64,000 bases of DNA from an uncultured Ruegeria sp. (GCF_947497005.1 NZ_CANMFF010000005.1:62001-126000), one strand, 5' to 3'. Shown: positions 24,648-34,225, numbered from the stretch's first letter. Program-made: numbers and translations. The notes: generated by a model not told the origin, from the sequence alone.

Positions 24648-25055
24648 ATGATCCGATTTCTCCTCCCCCTGTTGCTGGCCGCCTGCGCGGCCGGGACCCC
24701 TCATTTCCGCGACGTTCCCGCCACGCGGGTCGCAGTCAATGACAGTGTGTTCGATGTGCGCGTGCGGGGCGACCTGGCCGAGGCTGTTCGGATCAACGCG
24801 CAATACGCTCCTCGGTTGGGTCCGGTTCGGGATCGTGCCGCTTTGGCGATGGCGCAGGTTTCGGGCTGTCCGATTCTTGATGTGCTGGGTGATGCGGCAG
24901 TCACGGTTGGTGTTCTGGGCTGTGATCAAGAGGCGGGCGAGCGGTTATTGATCACAGCTGTCTCAACCACGAATTACGAGTGCATCGACTATGGTATCTA
25001 TGAAAATGTCAGTGACGACTACGGCTACCAGGTCTTTGAGTGCACCCCATATTGA
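24648..25055 (+). CDS. Hypothetical lipoprotein
   Basis: 135 residues with lipoprotein signal MIRFLLPLLLAACAAG (Cys13). The mature part has VFDVRVRGDLAEAVRINAQYAPRLG, MAQVSGCPILDVLGDAAVTVGVLGC and a cysteine-containing tail (YECIDYG, VFECTPY), giving five cysteines after the lipobox. No family recognised. The upstream ATG at 24630 would put six extra residues before the signal. Confidence 0.68.
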   Translation: MIRFLLPLLLAACAAGTPHFRDVPATRVAVNDSVFDVRVRGDLAEAVRINAQYAPRLGPVRDRAALAMAQVSGCPILDVLGDAAVTVGVLGCDQEAGERLLITAVSTTNYECIDYGIYENVSDDYGYQVFECTPY

Positions 25056-25195
25056 AATACGCGCATTCTTGCGCATTTCGGCAAGATGTTGTGGATAACT
25101 CAAGTTGATATCCCATATACTGCGCAACTCCGTTGACTCAGACCCCATCCCTTGCGCAGACTTTCAACTCATAGGAATCATGGGACACGCAGCCG

Positions 25196-28100
25196 TTGCG
25201 TTTCAGCAAACTCAAACTGACCGGCTTCAAAAGCTTTGTTGATCCGACCGATCTGATCATCGCGGACGGGTTGACCGGTGTTGTGGGTCCAAATGGCTGT
25301 GGCAAGTCCAACCTTCTGGAAGCACTGCGTTGGGTGATGGGTGAAAACCGCCCCAAATCCATGCGCGGTGGCGCGATGGAAGATGTTATCTTTGCGGGGG
25401 CTGCGACACGCCCGGCGCGCAATTTTGCCGAAGTGGTCCTGACCTTGGACAACTCGGAACGTCTTGCCCCGTCAGGTTTCAACGACAATGATCAACTGGA
25501 AATCGTGCGTCGCATTACCCGTGATGTCGGCAGCGCCTACAAGACCAACGGCAAAGACGTTCGGGCGCGTGATGTGCAAATGCTGTTCGCCGATGCCTCG
25601 ACAGGGGCGCATTCGCCTGCGCTGGTCGGCCAGAACCGTATTGCCGAGCTGATCAACGCCAAACCCCGCGCCCGCCGCCGTATTCTAGAGGAAGCCGCCG
25701 GGATCTCTGGCCTCTATCAGCGACGGCATGAGGCCGAGCTGAAACTGAAAGGCACCGAGGCCAATCTGACCCGCGTCGATGACGTGCTGGAACAGCTGGG
25801 AGGGCAATTGGCCCAGTTGGCGCGTCAGGCCCGTCAGGCGGCACGCTATCGCGAGATCGGCGAGCAGCTGCGTCAGGCCGAGGGGATGTTGCTCTATCGG
25901 CGCTGGAAAGAGGCCGACATAGCCCGCCAGCAAGCTGAAGAAAAGCTGCGCGAGCGGATCACCGAAGCCTCGCGCGCAGAGGCCGAGGCCCGCGCCGCTG
26001 CCACGCAACGGGCCGAGATCGAAGAAACTCTACCACCGCTGCGTGAGGAAGAAGCCATTGCCGCCGCGGTGCTGCAGCGCCAGCAGGTGCAGCGCGATCA
26101 ACTGTCCGATCAGGAAACCCGTGCACGTCAAACGATTGAGACGCTGACCAACCGGATTCAGCAACTGGGCAACGATATCGAACGCGAAACGGGCCTGAAC
26201 CGCGACGCAGGTGAGATGATCGAACGGCTGGATTGGGAAGCGCGCGAGTTGTCGAAAGCAGCCGAAGGTCATGATGAGAAAGTGGCCGAGGCGGCGGAAA
26301 CCGCCCGCGAAGCGGCCTCGATCCTGCAGCAACGCGAAGACCACCTGTCGCAGCAAACCGAAGATATGGCCCGACTTGTCGCTCGGCACCAGTCTGCTCA
26401 GCGTCTGGTGGAAGACAGCCGCAAGACACTGGCCCGTTCGGAAGGCGAAGAGGAAAAAGCCCGACAAGCCGGTGATGAAGCGAAAACGGCCCTGACCCGC
26501 ACCAGCGAGGCGTTTGAAGCAGCCCAAGAGGGCGAGGAAGAAGCCCGCGAAGCGGCCGAGGCCGCCGAAGAAGCCCTTGCTGAAGCGGATGAGCTGCGCA
26601 ATGAAACTCAGGGGCGCGAGGCCGAGGCCCGGGCGCAACGCTCTGAGGCGGAAGGCGAACTGGGTGCCATACGAGCCGAAGCCACGGCATTGGCCAAGCT
26701 GGTGGAGCGCGACACAGCCGAGGGCGGGCAGGTGATGGATCTGCTGCGGGTGGAACCAGGCTTTGAAAAGGCCCTGGGTGCGGCATTGGCCGACGATTTG
26801 CGCGCGCCTATGGTCGAGGGTGACGGCCCCTCCGGCTGGGTGCAGGTGGCAGGCTATGACAGCGACCAGTCGCTGCCGCAAGAGGCCGAGCCGCTGGCGC
26901 TTCATGTGTCTGGGCCAGATCGCCTGAGCCGCCGGATTGCGCAGATCGGTCTTGTGGATGCCGATCAGGGCGCGCGCCTGCAAGCGTCTCTGAAGCCGGG
27001 TCAGCGGCTGGTATCACGTTCCGGAGATCTGTGGCGCTGGGACGGGTTCCGGGCCTGGGCCGAGGATGCGCCCAGTGCCGCAGCGCTGCGATTGGAACAG
27101 CTCAACAAGCTGGAAGCGCTGAAACAGGAACTTACCCGCACCGAAGCGCAAGCCGACGGCGCCCGTGCCGCGCATGAAGCGCTGTCGCAACAATTGGCGG
27201 ATGTGACCGAAGCCGACCGCCGCGCGCGCGAAGCCCGCCGTGCTGCGGACCAGCGTATGGCTGAAACAGCGCGCATGCTCAGCCGTGCCGAAGCTGATCG
27301 CAATCTGGCGCAGGGCAAGCTGGAAACTCTGACCCTTGCTGTGGATCGCCACAAGGAAGACGCAATGTCCGCCCGTGCGCAACTGCGCGAGGCCGAAAGC
27401 GCATTAAGCAGTTTGGGCGATCTCGATAGCGCCCGCGCAGACGTCGAAGACATCAAACAGACCGTTGAGGCAGCTCGGATCACCATGCTGACCCATCGAT
27501 CGACTCATGATGAGCTGCGCCGTGAGGGGGACGCGCGCACCCGGCGTGGCCAAGAGGTTACCAAAGACCTCAGCGGCTGGCGGCACCGTCTGGAAACTGC
27601 TGAAAAGCGGATTTCGGAGCTGACCGAACGCAAGGAAAGCTCGGAAGAGGAACTGACCGAGGCGATGGCCGCCCCCGGTGAGATTGCCGAAGCGCGGGAA
27701 GAATTGAACGAACTGATCGAGGCTGCCGAAGCGCGTCGTGCCGAAGCTGCCGACAAGCTGGCCGAAGCCGAAACCCAACAGCGCGTGGTTGTTCTGGCTG
27801 AACGTGAGGCTGAACGTCTGGCCTCGGAAGCGCGTGAAACCCGTGCAGCGGCTGAGGCGCGCTGTGATGCGGCCAAGGAAAGCGTTGTCGCGGCAGCTGA
27901 ACGGATCGCCGAGGATCAGCAACTGACCCCGAACCAGTTGTTGAATCAACTGGACGCGAACCCAGACCAGATGCCTGCTGCGGATGTTCTGGAATCCGAA
28001 GTGAACCGCCACAAACGCCAGCGTGATGCGATGGGTGCCGTGAACCTGCGAGCGGAAGAAGACAGCAAGGATGTTCAGGAAGAGTTCGATACGCTCAGTA

Positions 28101-28651
28101 GTGAAAAGGCCGATCTGGAAGAGGCGATCAAAGCCCTGCGCAGCGGCATCGCCAGCCTCAACCGCGAAGGGCGTGAACGTCTGCTGACCGCGTTTGAACA
28201 GGTGAACTCCAACTTCGCGATGCTGTTCAAGCACCTCTTCGGCGGTGGTGAGGCCAATCTGGTGATGGTCGAAAGCGACGACCCGCTGGATGCGGGCCTT
28301 GAGATCATGTGCCAGCCGCCGGGCAAGAAGCTTTCGACTCTCAGCCTGCTGTCAGGCGGCGAACAGACCCTAACCGCCACCGCGCTGATCTTTGGTGTGT
28401 TCCTGGCCAACCCGGCACCGATCTGTGTGCTGGATGAGGTCGACGCGCCGCTGGACGATGCCAACGTGACCCGCTTCTGCGACCTGCTGGACGAGATGTG
28501 CCGCCAGACAGATACGCGCTTTTTGATCATCACCCACCACGCGGTGACCATGGCGCGGATGGATCGCTTGTTCGGTGTCACCATGCAAGAGCAGGGCGTC
28601 AGTCAGCTGGTCTCGGTTGATCTGAAGAAAGCAGAGCAGATGGTCGCCTGA
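25196..28651 (+). CDS. smc: Chromosome segregation protein SMC
   Basis: 1151 residues. N-terminal ATPase half with LTGFKSFVDPT and Walker A GPNGCGKSNLLEALRWVMGE (about 32-51); long coiled coils either side of a hinge near 500-640; C-terminal half with signature LSLLSGGEQTLTA and Walker B ICVLDEVDAPLDDAN. It forms the ring that organises the chromosome together with ScpA/ScpB. The start is TTG at 25196, giving MRFSKLKLTG, the normal N-terminus; the nearby ATG at 25180 is out of frame. A TTG start would limit the amount of protein made. Confidence 0.96.
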   Translation: MRFSKLKLTGFKSFVDPTDLIIADGLTGVVGPNGCGKSNLLEALRWVMGENRPKSMRGGAMEDVIFAGAATRPARNFAEVVLTLDNSERLAPSGFNDNDQLEIVRRITRDVGSAYKTNGKDVRARDVQMLFADASTGAHSPALVGQNRIAELINAKPRARRRILEEAAGISGLYQRRHEAELKLKGTEANLTRVDDVLEQLGGQLAQLARQARQAARYREIGEQLRQAEGMLLYRRWKEADIARQQAEEKLRERITEASRAEAEARAAATQRAEIEETLPPLREEEAIAAAVLQRQQVQRDQLSDQETRARQTIETLTNRIQQLGNDIERETGLNRDAGEMIERLDWEARELSKAAEGHDEKVAEAAETAREAASILQQREDHLSQQTEDMARLVARHQSAQRLVEDSRKTLARSEGEEEKARQAGDEAKTALTRTSEAFEAAQEGEEEAREAAEAAEEALAEADELRNETQGREAEARAQRSEAEGELGAIRAEATALAKLVERDTAEGGQVMDLLRVEPGFEKALGAALADDLRAPMVEGDGPSGWVQVAGYDSDQSLPQEAEPLALHVSGPDRLSRRIAQIGLVDADQGARLQASLKPGQRLVSRSGDLWRWDGFRAWAEDAPSAAALRLEQLNKLEALKQELTRTEAQADGARAAHEALSQQLADVTEADRRAREARRAADQRMAETARMLSRAEADRNLAQGKLETLTLAVDRHKEDAMSARAQLREAESALSSLGDLDSARADVEDIKQTVEAARITMLTHRSTHDELRREGDARTRRGQEVTKDLSGWRHRLETAEKRISELTERKESSEEELTEAMAAPGEIAEAREELNELIEAAEARRAEAADKLAEAETQQRVVVLAEREAERLASEARETRAAAEARCDAAKESVVAAAERIAEDQQLTPNQLLNQLDANPDQMPAADVLESEVNRHKRQRDAMGAVNLRAEEDSKDVQEEFDTLSSEKADLEEAIKALRSGIASLNREGRERLLTAFEQVNSNFAMLFKHLFGGGEANLVMVESDDPLDAGLEIMCQPPGKKLSTLSLLSGGEQTLTATALIFGVFLANPAPICVLDEVDAPLDDANVTRFCDLLDEMCRQTDTRFLIITHHAVTMARMDRLFGVTMQEQGVSQLVSVDLKKAEQMVA

Positions 28652-28660
28652 CTGATCACT

Positions 28661-28679
28661 GCAACGTTATGAACGTTGC
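28661..28679. repeat. Inverted repeat just after smc
   Basis: GCAACGTT-ATG-AACGTTGC is a perfect eight-base-pair inverted repeat ten bases after the smc stop. No U-run follows, so it is not a classical terminator; it may be an operator for the small secreted protein downstream or an RNA-stabilising hairpin. Confidence 0.45.
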
Positions 28680-28707
28680 GGGGATAACGCGCTACCTTAG
28701 GCGCATG

Positions 28708-29055
28708 ATGCGCTTTCTGATCCCAGCTATTATTGCCGCCAGCCCGGCCTTCGCCGCCGACTGGCCCGTCAAAACCGGAGACATTCCCCTGACGTCCGCC
28801 GAGCTTGACGCCCTGGCAGGTCAAACGCTCACCTTTTACGATGACGGCCAAGCCAAGTTTTCGCCCGGAGGTGCATATTCCTACACATACGCCAGCGGAG
28901 ACGCCGCCTTTGGCACCTATTCCATCGCTGAAGATGGCAGCGTCTGCATTGCCTACCGCAACGGGTTCAGCCGCTGTGATTTGTATGTGCGAAGCGGCGA
29001 ACGGTTGGTCCTGATCGATGAGAAGGGCGACCGGTATCCGGTTCGCCCAGAATAA
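28708..29055 (+). CDS. Hypothetical secreted protein
   Basis: 115 residues with a cleavable signal ([19 protein letters not shown]) and a mature domain TFYDDGQAKFSPGGAYSYTYASGDAAFGTYSI, ending RYPVRPE; two Cys at VCIAYRNGFSRCD could form a disulfide. The pattern suggests a small beta-rich periplasmic protein of the kind found as DUF995-like or META-like folds, but I cannot name it. The second of two ATGs is chosen, giving a six-base gap after the AGG. Confidence 0.7.
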   Translation: MRFLIPAIIAASPAFAADWPVKTGDIPLTSAELDALAGQTLTFYDDGQAKFSPGGAYSYTYASGDAAFGTYSIAEDGSVCIAYRNGFSRCDLYVRSGERLVLIDEKGDRYPVRPE

Positions 29056-29155
29056 AACACTGTGTACTTGCAGCCCCCACGCCAAAGCATGAGACAGGCA
29101 ATCTCTTCATTTAGGTGGGAAATATTGCCAGACTGAGCACATAACCGTTCAGCCA

Positions 29156-29617
29156 ATGGCTCATGAAGGGATTGAATCTGTGACAGATGACTGTGACAAC
29201 CGGCTTGCTCTGGGAAAACAACGCGGGTCGCATGGTCGCCAGCAGGACGAAGGTGTTCTTGTCATTCGCACGATTGCGATGCCCGCTGACACCAATCCTG
29301 CGGGTGATATTTTCGGCGGGTGGCTGATGTCACAGATGGATCTGGCTGCTGGTAATATGGCGGCGCGCGTGGCGCAGGGACGATCAGCGACAATATCGGT
29401 CGAGGCGATGCAGTTCCTGCAACCGGTCAAGGTTGGTGACGAAGTGACGCTCTACGCGACGCTGGTCAATGTCGGACGCACATCCATGCGCGTTCACGTG
29501 GATGTCTGGGCGCGCCCAAGACAATCCGACAATGGTCAAAAGGTAACGGATGCGGATTTCGTGTTTGTCGCACTGGACGATTCCGGGGTGCCACGCCCTG
29601 TGTTTGAAGACGGCTAA
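29156..29617 (+). CDS. Acyl-CoA thioesterase, hotdog fold (YciA/Acot family)
   Basis: 153 residues. From residue 33: VLVIRTIAMPADTNPAGDIFGGWLMSQMDLAAG, with the Asn and Asp of the catalytic loop and the GDIFGGWLMSQMD helix, then ATISVEAMQFLQPVKVGDEV and RTSMRVHVDVWAR. These are the signature stretches of YciA-type broad-specificity thioesterases, which hydrolyse acyl-CoA to free CoA. The first 30 residues lack family match, so a later start, for example GTG at 29180, is possible. Confidence 0.9.
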   Translation: MAHEGIESVTDDCDNRLALGKQRGSHGRQQDEGVLVIRTIAMPADTNPAGDIFGGWLMSQMDLAAGNMAARVAQGRSATISVEAMQFLQPVKVGDEVTLYATLVNVGRTSMRVHVDVWARPRQSDNGQKVTDADFVFVALDDSGVPRPVFEDG

Positions 29618-29795
29618 AGCAACCATAGGCGGTTCAACGACTCTGCCGTAGGTCACGCACCCACAGCCAGACCCAAGCACTGCTGTTCGGTCTGCCCAGC
29701 CGCCCGCGTCCCGGCCCCCGAATGCCGTCAGTCTTGCCCACATTGTGCCCGCGCGCCTGTAACCTTCTTTGCAATTGCCTCTTCGATCCGGCTCG
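29614..29795 (-). pseudogene. Frameshifted relic of a peptidoglycan-binding domain (lytic transglycosylase C-terminus)
   Basis: Read on the minus strand, this segment aligns base for base with the last 160-180 bases of the lytic transglycosylase gene at 31052-32215: over 81 aligned bases near the 3' end about two thirds are identical, with mismatches mostly at third positions. One base is missing (CCCCCGAATG against CCCCCAGAATG), which shifts the frame. Before it, QLQRRLQARGHNVGKTDGI still matches QLQSKLQAKGYDVGKIDGI; after it the frame is broken. No catalytic domain remains upstream. The restored frame would end on a stop overlapping that of the thioesterase. Confidence 0.72.
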
Positions 29796-29959
29796 CTTTG
29801 GTGACGCTGATCGAATTCGTGCAGTGCAGAACGACGGATTCGTCCTGGCATTCGGTATCGCGATGCGCACAGCCAGCGCTTATGTTTCAAAACCCGCTGG
29901 TTTCTTGATTTTCTGGTCTCATTGTGATTGTTTTACTGTGTTGGGTAAGGGGTACAGTG

Positions 29960-30847
29960 ATGAATTTGATTAAACAGATTTCTGTTGGTGTTCTATTGTT
30001 CTGCAGCGCTCAGGCGTCTCAAGCTATGACATTCAATCCGTCCACAGTCGGGGTTGTGTTTCTGAATGGACAAGAGACATGCACGACATCTACGTCCGGA
30101 GGATTTGATAACACAACGTGCACTGGCCCTGAGGGCTCCATGTCAACCAGCGTAAGTGCCGCCGGAGGGGTGCTGAAAACCGGCAATCAGAGTTCGATTG
30201 ATTACAGTGCTGTCTCCGGGTCGCTCTTTGGGACCCTCTCGCATGCCGGTGCCGGGTATTTGGACTCGATCACAGTTACCAATGGACCGAGTAGCGGGTT
30301 TCTCGATATTTCTTTGCGTGTTCAGGGAACTGGAACGATCGCCTATACCGGACCCTCTTCTAACAGCGGCTCTTTGAGGCTTGAAGTGTTCATGAACGGA
30401 GCGCCGGGATCCGGGGCAGTCGGCCTGAATATCGTCAACGATTATTTCTCGAATATGAGCATAGATCAGATATTCACGGCCAGTATCCCGTACCAGAATT
30501 CTGTTGCAGACATTTCCGTGTATTTGAACACCTTTGTTTCATGTCCCGGGGCCGCCGCAGGCACGGGCGGGACCTGTTCGTCTTCGATGAACTTCCTGAA
30601 CAGCGCGACCGTGGTCGGTACACAGGTTTTCGATTCAGGTATGAATCTGGTGACCGGGGCAACGCTGACATCTGCTTCGGGGTTCAATTACGCGACCGGA
30701 ATCACACCTCCGATGGCGCCAGTCCCAATTCCCGCTTCAATTCCTCTGCTGGCCTCGGCGATTGCTTTGCTGGGTTTTTTGAGCTTTGGGCGCCGCAAGC
30801 AATCTGAACGTTCCGTGCCGGCCCCAACGCCGGCCTGTGCCATTTGA
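29960..30847 (+). CDS. VPLPA-CTERM (PEP-CTERM-like) sorting-signal protein
   Basis: 295 residues. Signal peptide (MNLIKQISVGVLLFCSAQASQA), a Ser/Thr/Gly-rich secreted body, and the tripartite C-terminus: PVPIPASIPLLASAIALLGFL followed by GRRK. This is the variant sorting signal processed by exosortase-type enzymes and typical of Rhodobacteraceae. The body is beta-rich with two Cys pairs (CTTST/TTCTG, SCPG/GTCSSS). It is probably exported and surface-attached or released. The tail extends 16 residues beyond the basic cluster. No exosortase gene is in this window. AAGGGG precedes the start. Confidence 0.85.
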   Translation: MNLIKQISVGVLLFCSAQASQAMTFNPSTVGVVFLNGQETCTTSTSGGFDNTTCTGPEGSMSTSVSAAGGVLKTGNQSSIDYSAVSGSLFGTLSHAGAGYLDSITVTNGPSSGFLDISLRVQGTGTIAYTGPSSNSGSLRLEVFMNGAPGSGAVGLNIVNDYFSNMSIDQIFTASIPYQNSVADISVYLNTFVSCPGAAAGTGGTCSSSMNFLNSATVVGTQVFDSGMNLVTGATLTSASGFNYATGITPPMAPVPIPASIPLLASAIALLGFLSFGRRKQSERSVPAPTPACAI

Positions 30848-30875
30848 AGCGCACCGGTTCGGGTTCTGACCACCT

Positions 30876-30913
30876 CTCGATTGGCTGATTTGTTCTTACA
30901 AATGCCGATCGAG
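30876..30913. repeat. Long stem-loop after the VPLPA gene
   Basis: CTCGATTGGC (30876-30885) pairs with GCCGATCGAG (30904-30913) at nine of ten positions, and inside it ATTTGT pairs with ACAAAT around TCTT. The result is a 16-bp hairpin 28 bases after the gene. There is no U-run, so it may be a 3' stabilising structure or a Rho-type end. Confidence 0.5.
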
Positions 30914-31051
30914 GGCGATTTGCACCACGACCACGAAGCCAGCAGCACAAGGTTCCGGGCAATGCTTGTGCTTTGAACCTTCCTCATGTGCATCAGGTCA
31001 ATCGGATCATAGGCAGAAAAACACTGTCGGCCGGGTTTATGGGCTGCTGGA

Positions 31052-32215
31052 TCAGAGGTTGTTCAACAATTCCACCGTTGGCCATGCATCCGCGGGCAGT
31101 CCCAATCGAGCCTGTTCCGCTTGAACTGCGGCTCGTGTACCGGCCCCCAGAATGCCGTCGATTTTTCCAACATCATAGCCTTTGGCCTGCAACTTGCTTT
31201 GCAACTGTTTCATCTGTGCGCCGGACAGACCCTGAGCCGGATTGCCCGCGCCATAGATCTGTGCACCCTCAAGCCGCGTGCCGAAATAAGCGGCCGTCAT
31301 TACATAGACAAAGCTCTGGTTCCATTCGAAATAGACGTCGAAATTCGGATAGGCCAGAAAAGCCGGACCCTTGTGTCCCTGCGGCAGGATCAGTGAGGCC
31401 GGAAGGCTCGCCAGCGACCCGCTGCGCGCCTGAACGCCCATGGCCTGCCACTCTGCCACCGAACGCGGCTTGCCAGGGCCGGACAGCGACCAATCCATCT
31501 GCGCAGGCACTTTGACCTCCTGCAACCATGGCTCACCCGGTTGCCATCCCAGATGCGACAGCATCTTTGCCCCGGACATCAGCGCGTCGGGGGCCGAGGT
31601 TTTCAGGCGGACATGTCCATCCCCATCCCCATCAACGCCATTCTCCAGGATGTCGCGCGGCAGCATCTGGACCATCCCGATCTCTCCGGCCCATGCTCCG
31701 GTAGTTCTGGCCGGGTCGAAGTCACCATTTTGATACAGCTCGATGGCCGCAAAGATCTGTGGGCGGAACAGTTCGGGGCGGCGACAGTCATGGGCCAAAG
31801 TCACCAGCGCATTGCGGGTGTTGAAGTCGCCCTGGAACGATCCGTAGTCGGTCTCAAACGCCCAAAAGGCCAGCAACACCCCACGCGAGATGCCGTATTC
31901 CCGCTCGATCCGGTCAAACACCGCATCGTATTTGCGCGACATCGCCTGCCCGCGTTCGATGCGATTTGCCGAGATCAGACGGCGCGAAAATTCGATGAAT
32001 GGTTTCTGAAACACCCCTTGCGCCCGGTCGGCCTTCAACACGGCGCTGTCCTGCTGTACGCCTTTGAAAAACGCGTTCACGGTGGATTTATCAAAGCCTT
32101 GCTGCGCAGCCTCGGTTTTCAGCCCTTTGACAAAAGAACTGAACCCGCCACCACACTGGGCAAGCGCGGGAGAGGCAAACAGAGTGGCGGCAATCAGGCT
32201 GGAAAGAAAACGCAT
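31052..32215 (-). CDS. Lytic murein transglycosylase (GH103/MltB-type) with peptidoglycan-binding domain
   Basis: 387 residues. Signal peptide MRFLSSLIAATLFASPALA, then an SLT_2/MltB-type catalytic domain with the Glu in LLAFWAFETDYGSFQGD (Glu121), GEIGMVQMLPRDI, DGDGHVRL and FEWNQSFVYVMTAAYF. The last 60 residues (MKQLQSKLQAKGYDVGKIDG onward) are a PG_binding_1 domain. It cleaves peptidoglycan glycan strands to 1,6-anhydromuramic ends in the periplasm. A frameshifted relic of the same binding domain lies at 29614-29795. The gene begins 12 bases after cbiB ends, on the same strand. Confidence 0.93.
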   Translation of the reverse strand: MRFLSSLIAATLFASPALAQCGGGFSSFVKGLKTEAAQQGFDKSTVNAFFKGVQQDSAVLKADRAQGVFQKPFIEFSRRLISANRIERGQAMSRKYDAVFDRIEREYGISRGVLLAFWAFETDYGSFQGDFNTRNALVTLAHDCRRPELFRPQIFAAIELYQNGDFDPARTTGAWAGEIGMVQMLPRDILENGVDGDGDGHVRLKTSAPDALMSGAKMLSHLGWQPGEPWLQEVKVPAQMDWSLSGPGKPRSVAEWQAMGVQARSGSLASLPASLILPQGHKGPAFLAYPNFDVYFEWNQSFVYVMTAAYFGTRLEGAQIYGAGNPAQGLSGAQMKQLQSKLQAKGYDVGKIDGILGAGTRAAVQAEQARLGLPADAWPTVELLNNL

Positions 32216-32226
32216 GAAGGGACCCT

Positions 32227-33147
32227 TCAGAATATCAGTTTGACCACAACCCACACTGACACGAGCCCAAGCGCAAGCCCCCAAACGCTCCACAGCATGT
32301 GACATGCGCGAAAAACCTCTGACGCCCCGATCTCGCGCGGGGCATCGCCATTGACCCAGGCCAGATCCCGTAGCTGCCCGTCATAGCTGCGCGGACCAGC
32401 GAGGGCGACGTTCAGCGCGCGGGCCATGGCGGCCTCGGGCCAGCCTGCGTTGGGCGAGATATGGCGACGTGCGTCCGCCACAATCGCGCGCCAGCGCGAC
32501 CGCTGTCCAGAGAGTGCCACGATCATCACACAGGTCAGACGGGCAGGGATCAGGTTCAGCAGATCATCGAACCGGGCCGAGGCCCAGCCGAAGTCGCGAT
32601 ATTTTTCATTGCGGTATCCGATCATGCTGTCAGCAGTGTTCACCGCCTTGTAAGCCAGCAGCCCCGGCAACCCTGCGACCAGAAACCAAAAGACAGGCGC
32701 GATGACCCCGTCGCTGAGGTTTTCGGCCGCGCTTTCAATGGCCGAGCGCGCCACCTGCGCCTCGGTCATATCCCGCGTATCGCGTGAGACGATCATGGCC
32801 ACCTGTGTCCGTCCCTCTGTCAGCGACGTCAGTAACCCATCACCCACAGCGCGGACATGCGCGACCAGCGATTTTTGCGCCAGCAGGATCGCGCAAAGCA
32901 GGATCTCGACCACTGGCCCCAGCAGGGATAAAGCCCAGCCAAGCCCCCATGCGCTGCAAAACAGCAGGGCAAGAACGCCCACCCCTTTCAGATGCCGCCC
33001 GGTCCCCTGGTTCAGGCGTCTATCCAGCCAGCCGATCAGGTTGCCGATCATCACCGCCGGATGTTTGACGCGCGACCAGAGCCAGTCGGGCTCTCCTAAT
33101 GCGGCGTCCAGGCACATGGCACAAACCAGCATCAGGCCAAGGCTCAC
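32227..33147 (-). CDS. cbiB: Adenosylcobinamide-phosphate synthase CbiB/CobD
   Basis: 306 residues, several membrane helices. Landmarks: [98 protein letters not shown]. It joins aminopropanol (or its phosphate) to adenosylcobyric acid. The start is the GTG at 33147, overlapping the cobC stop (GTGA); the open frame upstream has no family match. Called CobD in Pseudomonas nomenclature. Paired with cobC, its usual partner. Confidence 0.94.
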   Translation of the reverse strand: MSLGLMLVCAMCLDAALGEPDWLWSRVKHPAVMIGNLIGWLDRRLNQGTGRHLKGVGVLALLFCSAWGLGWALSLLGPVVEILLCAILLAQKSLVAHVRAVGDGLLTSLTEGRTQVAMIVSRDTRDMTEAQVARSAIESAAENLSDGVIAPVFWFLVAGLPGLLAYKAVNTADSMIGYRNEKYRDFGWASARFDDLLNLIPARLTCVMIVALSGQRSRWRAIVADARRHISPNAGWPEAAMARALNVALAGPRSYDGQLRDLAWVNGDAPREIGASEVFRACHMLWSVWGLALGLVSVWVVVKLIF

Positions 33148-34109
33148 AGCGCGGCCCTCAGCCTGTCCCATCCATCCGCAGGCGGGAGCCCGAGGCGCAG
33201 ATAGGTGGTCGAATAGGGAAAGATGCGGCTCCAGATATGGCTCTGTGCCAGCCGATCCTGCCAACTGGCGGCGTTGTTGACCTGATAAAGACGGAACAGG
33301 CTGGTGCCACCAACCAACTCGGCACCCCTTTCTGTGACCAGCGAATCCAGTCGAGCGGCCTCATCAGCCAATCGTGCACGCGTGGCGTCTGCCCAGCCAT
33401 TGTCTGACAGGGCTTGTGTTCCAACGCGCAAGGCGGGACCAGACACCGCCCATGGGCCGGTCAGATCGTTCAGACGATTAATCAGGTCAGACTTCCCGAT
33501 GGCAAACCCCAGTCTCATCCCGGCCAGCCCCCAGAACTTGCCAAAACTCTTCAGCATGATCACGCTAGGGCGATCCGCCAGATGAATCAAAGATGCCTCA
33601 GGCATGACGTCGCAAAAGCTCTCATCAATCACGGTCAACGGGCCAGAGATATCGCTTTCCTGCCAGATACGCCCGTCCGGATTGTTCGGGTGCACGATCA
33701 CACCGGCGTCACTCGGCCCTTCAGGTTGAACATTCCACCCTTGCGCCGAAAAGGCGGCGGCGTGTTCGTTATAGGTGGGCGGTGTGATCTGCACGGTGCC
33801 CGTCGTGGTCAGCGCTGGGATACGCGCGATGATGGCCGATGCTCCGGGTGCGGGCAGGATCGCGGCACCATCCGGTACGTTCCAGAACCGACGTGCGGCA
33901 TTGCTCAACCGCTCAAAGGCGCCATGATCCGGCAGTTCAGCCCAATCCGCGGCTGTCAGGCCCGAAACCGGATAGGGATGTGGGTTGATGCCGGTCGACA
34001 GGTCGATCCAGTCGGCGCGTTGACCGCCATACTTGACAATCGCCCTGTCCAGTCCGCCTCCATGGTCGCGAACTGCGCGTGGGTCCAGACCGTGATCCGA
34101 TGTGCTCAT
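33144..34109 (-). CDS. cobC: Threonine-phosphate decarboxylase CobC (cobalamin biosynthesis)
   Basis: 321 residues, PLP fold type [16 protein letters not shown] and [14 protein letters not shown] are the CobC opening; the PLP lysine is in [21 protein letters not shown]. It makes (R)-1-amino-2-propanol phosphate from L-threonine phosphate for the CbiB reaction. A GAGAGAG purine tract precedes the ATG at 34109. It is divergent from the receiver gene and translationally coupled to cbiB. No cobalamin riboswitch was recognised upstream. Confidence 0.92.
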   Translation of the reverse strand: MSTSDHGLDPRAVRDHGGGLDRAIVKYGGQRADWIDLSTGINPHPYPVSGLTAADWAELPDHGAFERLSNAARRFWNVPDGAAILPAPGASAIIARIPALTTTGTVQITPPTYNEHAAAFSAQGWNVQPEGPSDAGVIVHPNNPDGRIWQESDISGPLTVIDESFCDVMPEASLIHLADRPSVIMLKSFGKFWGLAGMRLGFAIGKSDLINRLNDLTGPWAVSGPALRVGTQALSDNGWADATRARLADEAARLDSLVTERGAELVGGTSLFRLYQVNNAASWQDRLAQSHIWSRIFPYSTTYLRLGLPPADGWDRLRAAL

Positions 34110-34151
34110 CTGCTCTCTCTGCGGGAAATGGTCGGTTTTAGCGTGCTTCAA

Positions 34152-34184
34152 GCGGATTTTTGCCTCTTATTCAAGCAAATCCGC
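34152..34184. repeat. Inverted repeat upstream of cobC
   Basis: GCGGATTTTTGC and GCAAATCCGC form a ten-base-pair stem with a two-base bulge around an 11-base loop. It sits 43 bases before the cobC start. It does not resemble the cobalamin riboswitch core. A transcription-factor site or leader hairpin are possible. Confidence 0.4.
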
Positions 34185-34210
34185 ATGGCCACGGACCTGT
34201 GAGGGCGCCG

Positions 34211-34225
34211 TTAACACTTTGTTAA
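34211..34225 (+). promoter_or_regulatory. CtrA-type binding site upstream of the receiver gene
   Basis: TTAA-CACTTTG-TTAA matches the full CtrA site TTAA-N7-TTAA exactly, 70 bases upstream of the receiver protein start and about 100 bases from cobC. CtrA controls motility, gene-transfer-agent and signalling genes in Rhodobacteraceae. Confidence 0.6.

Noticed and set aside
26030-26983. Long antisense frames over smc
   Set aside because: They follow the coiled-coil codon pattern of smc and show no motif.
29634-29870. 78-codon minus-strand frame as an intact small gene
   Set aside because: Its middle matches the transglycosylase binding domain but the frame is shifted at the missing base, so it is a relic.
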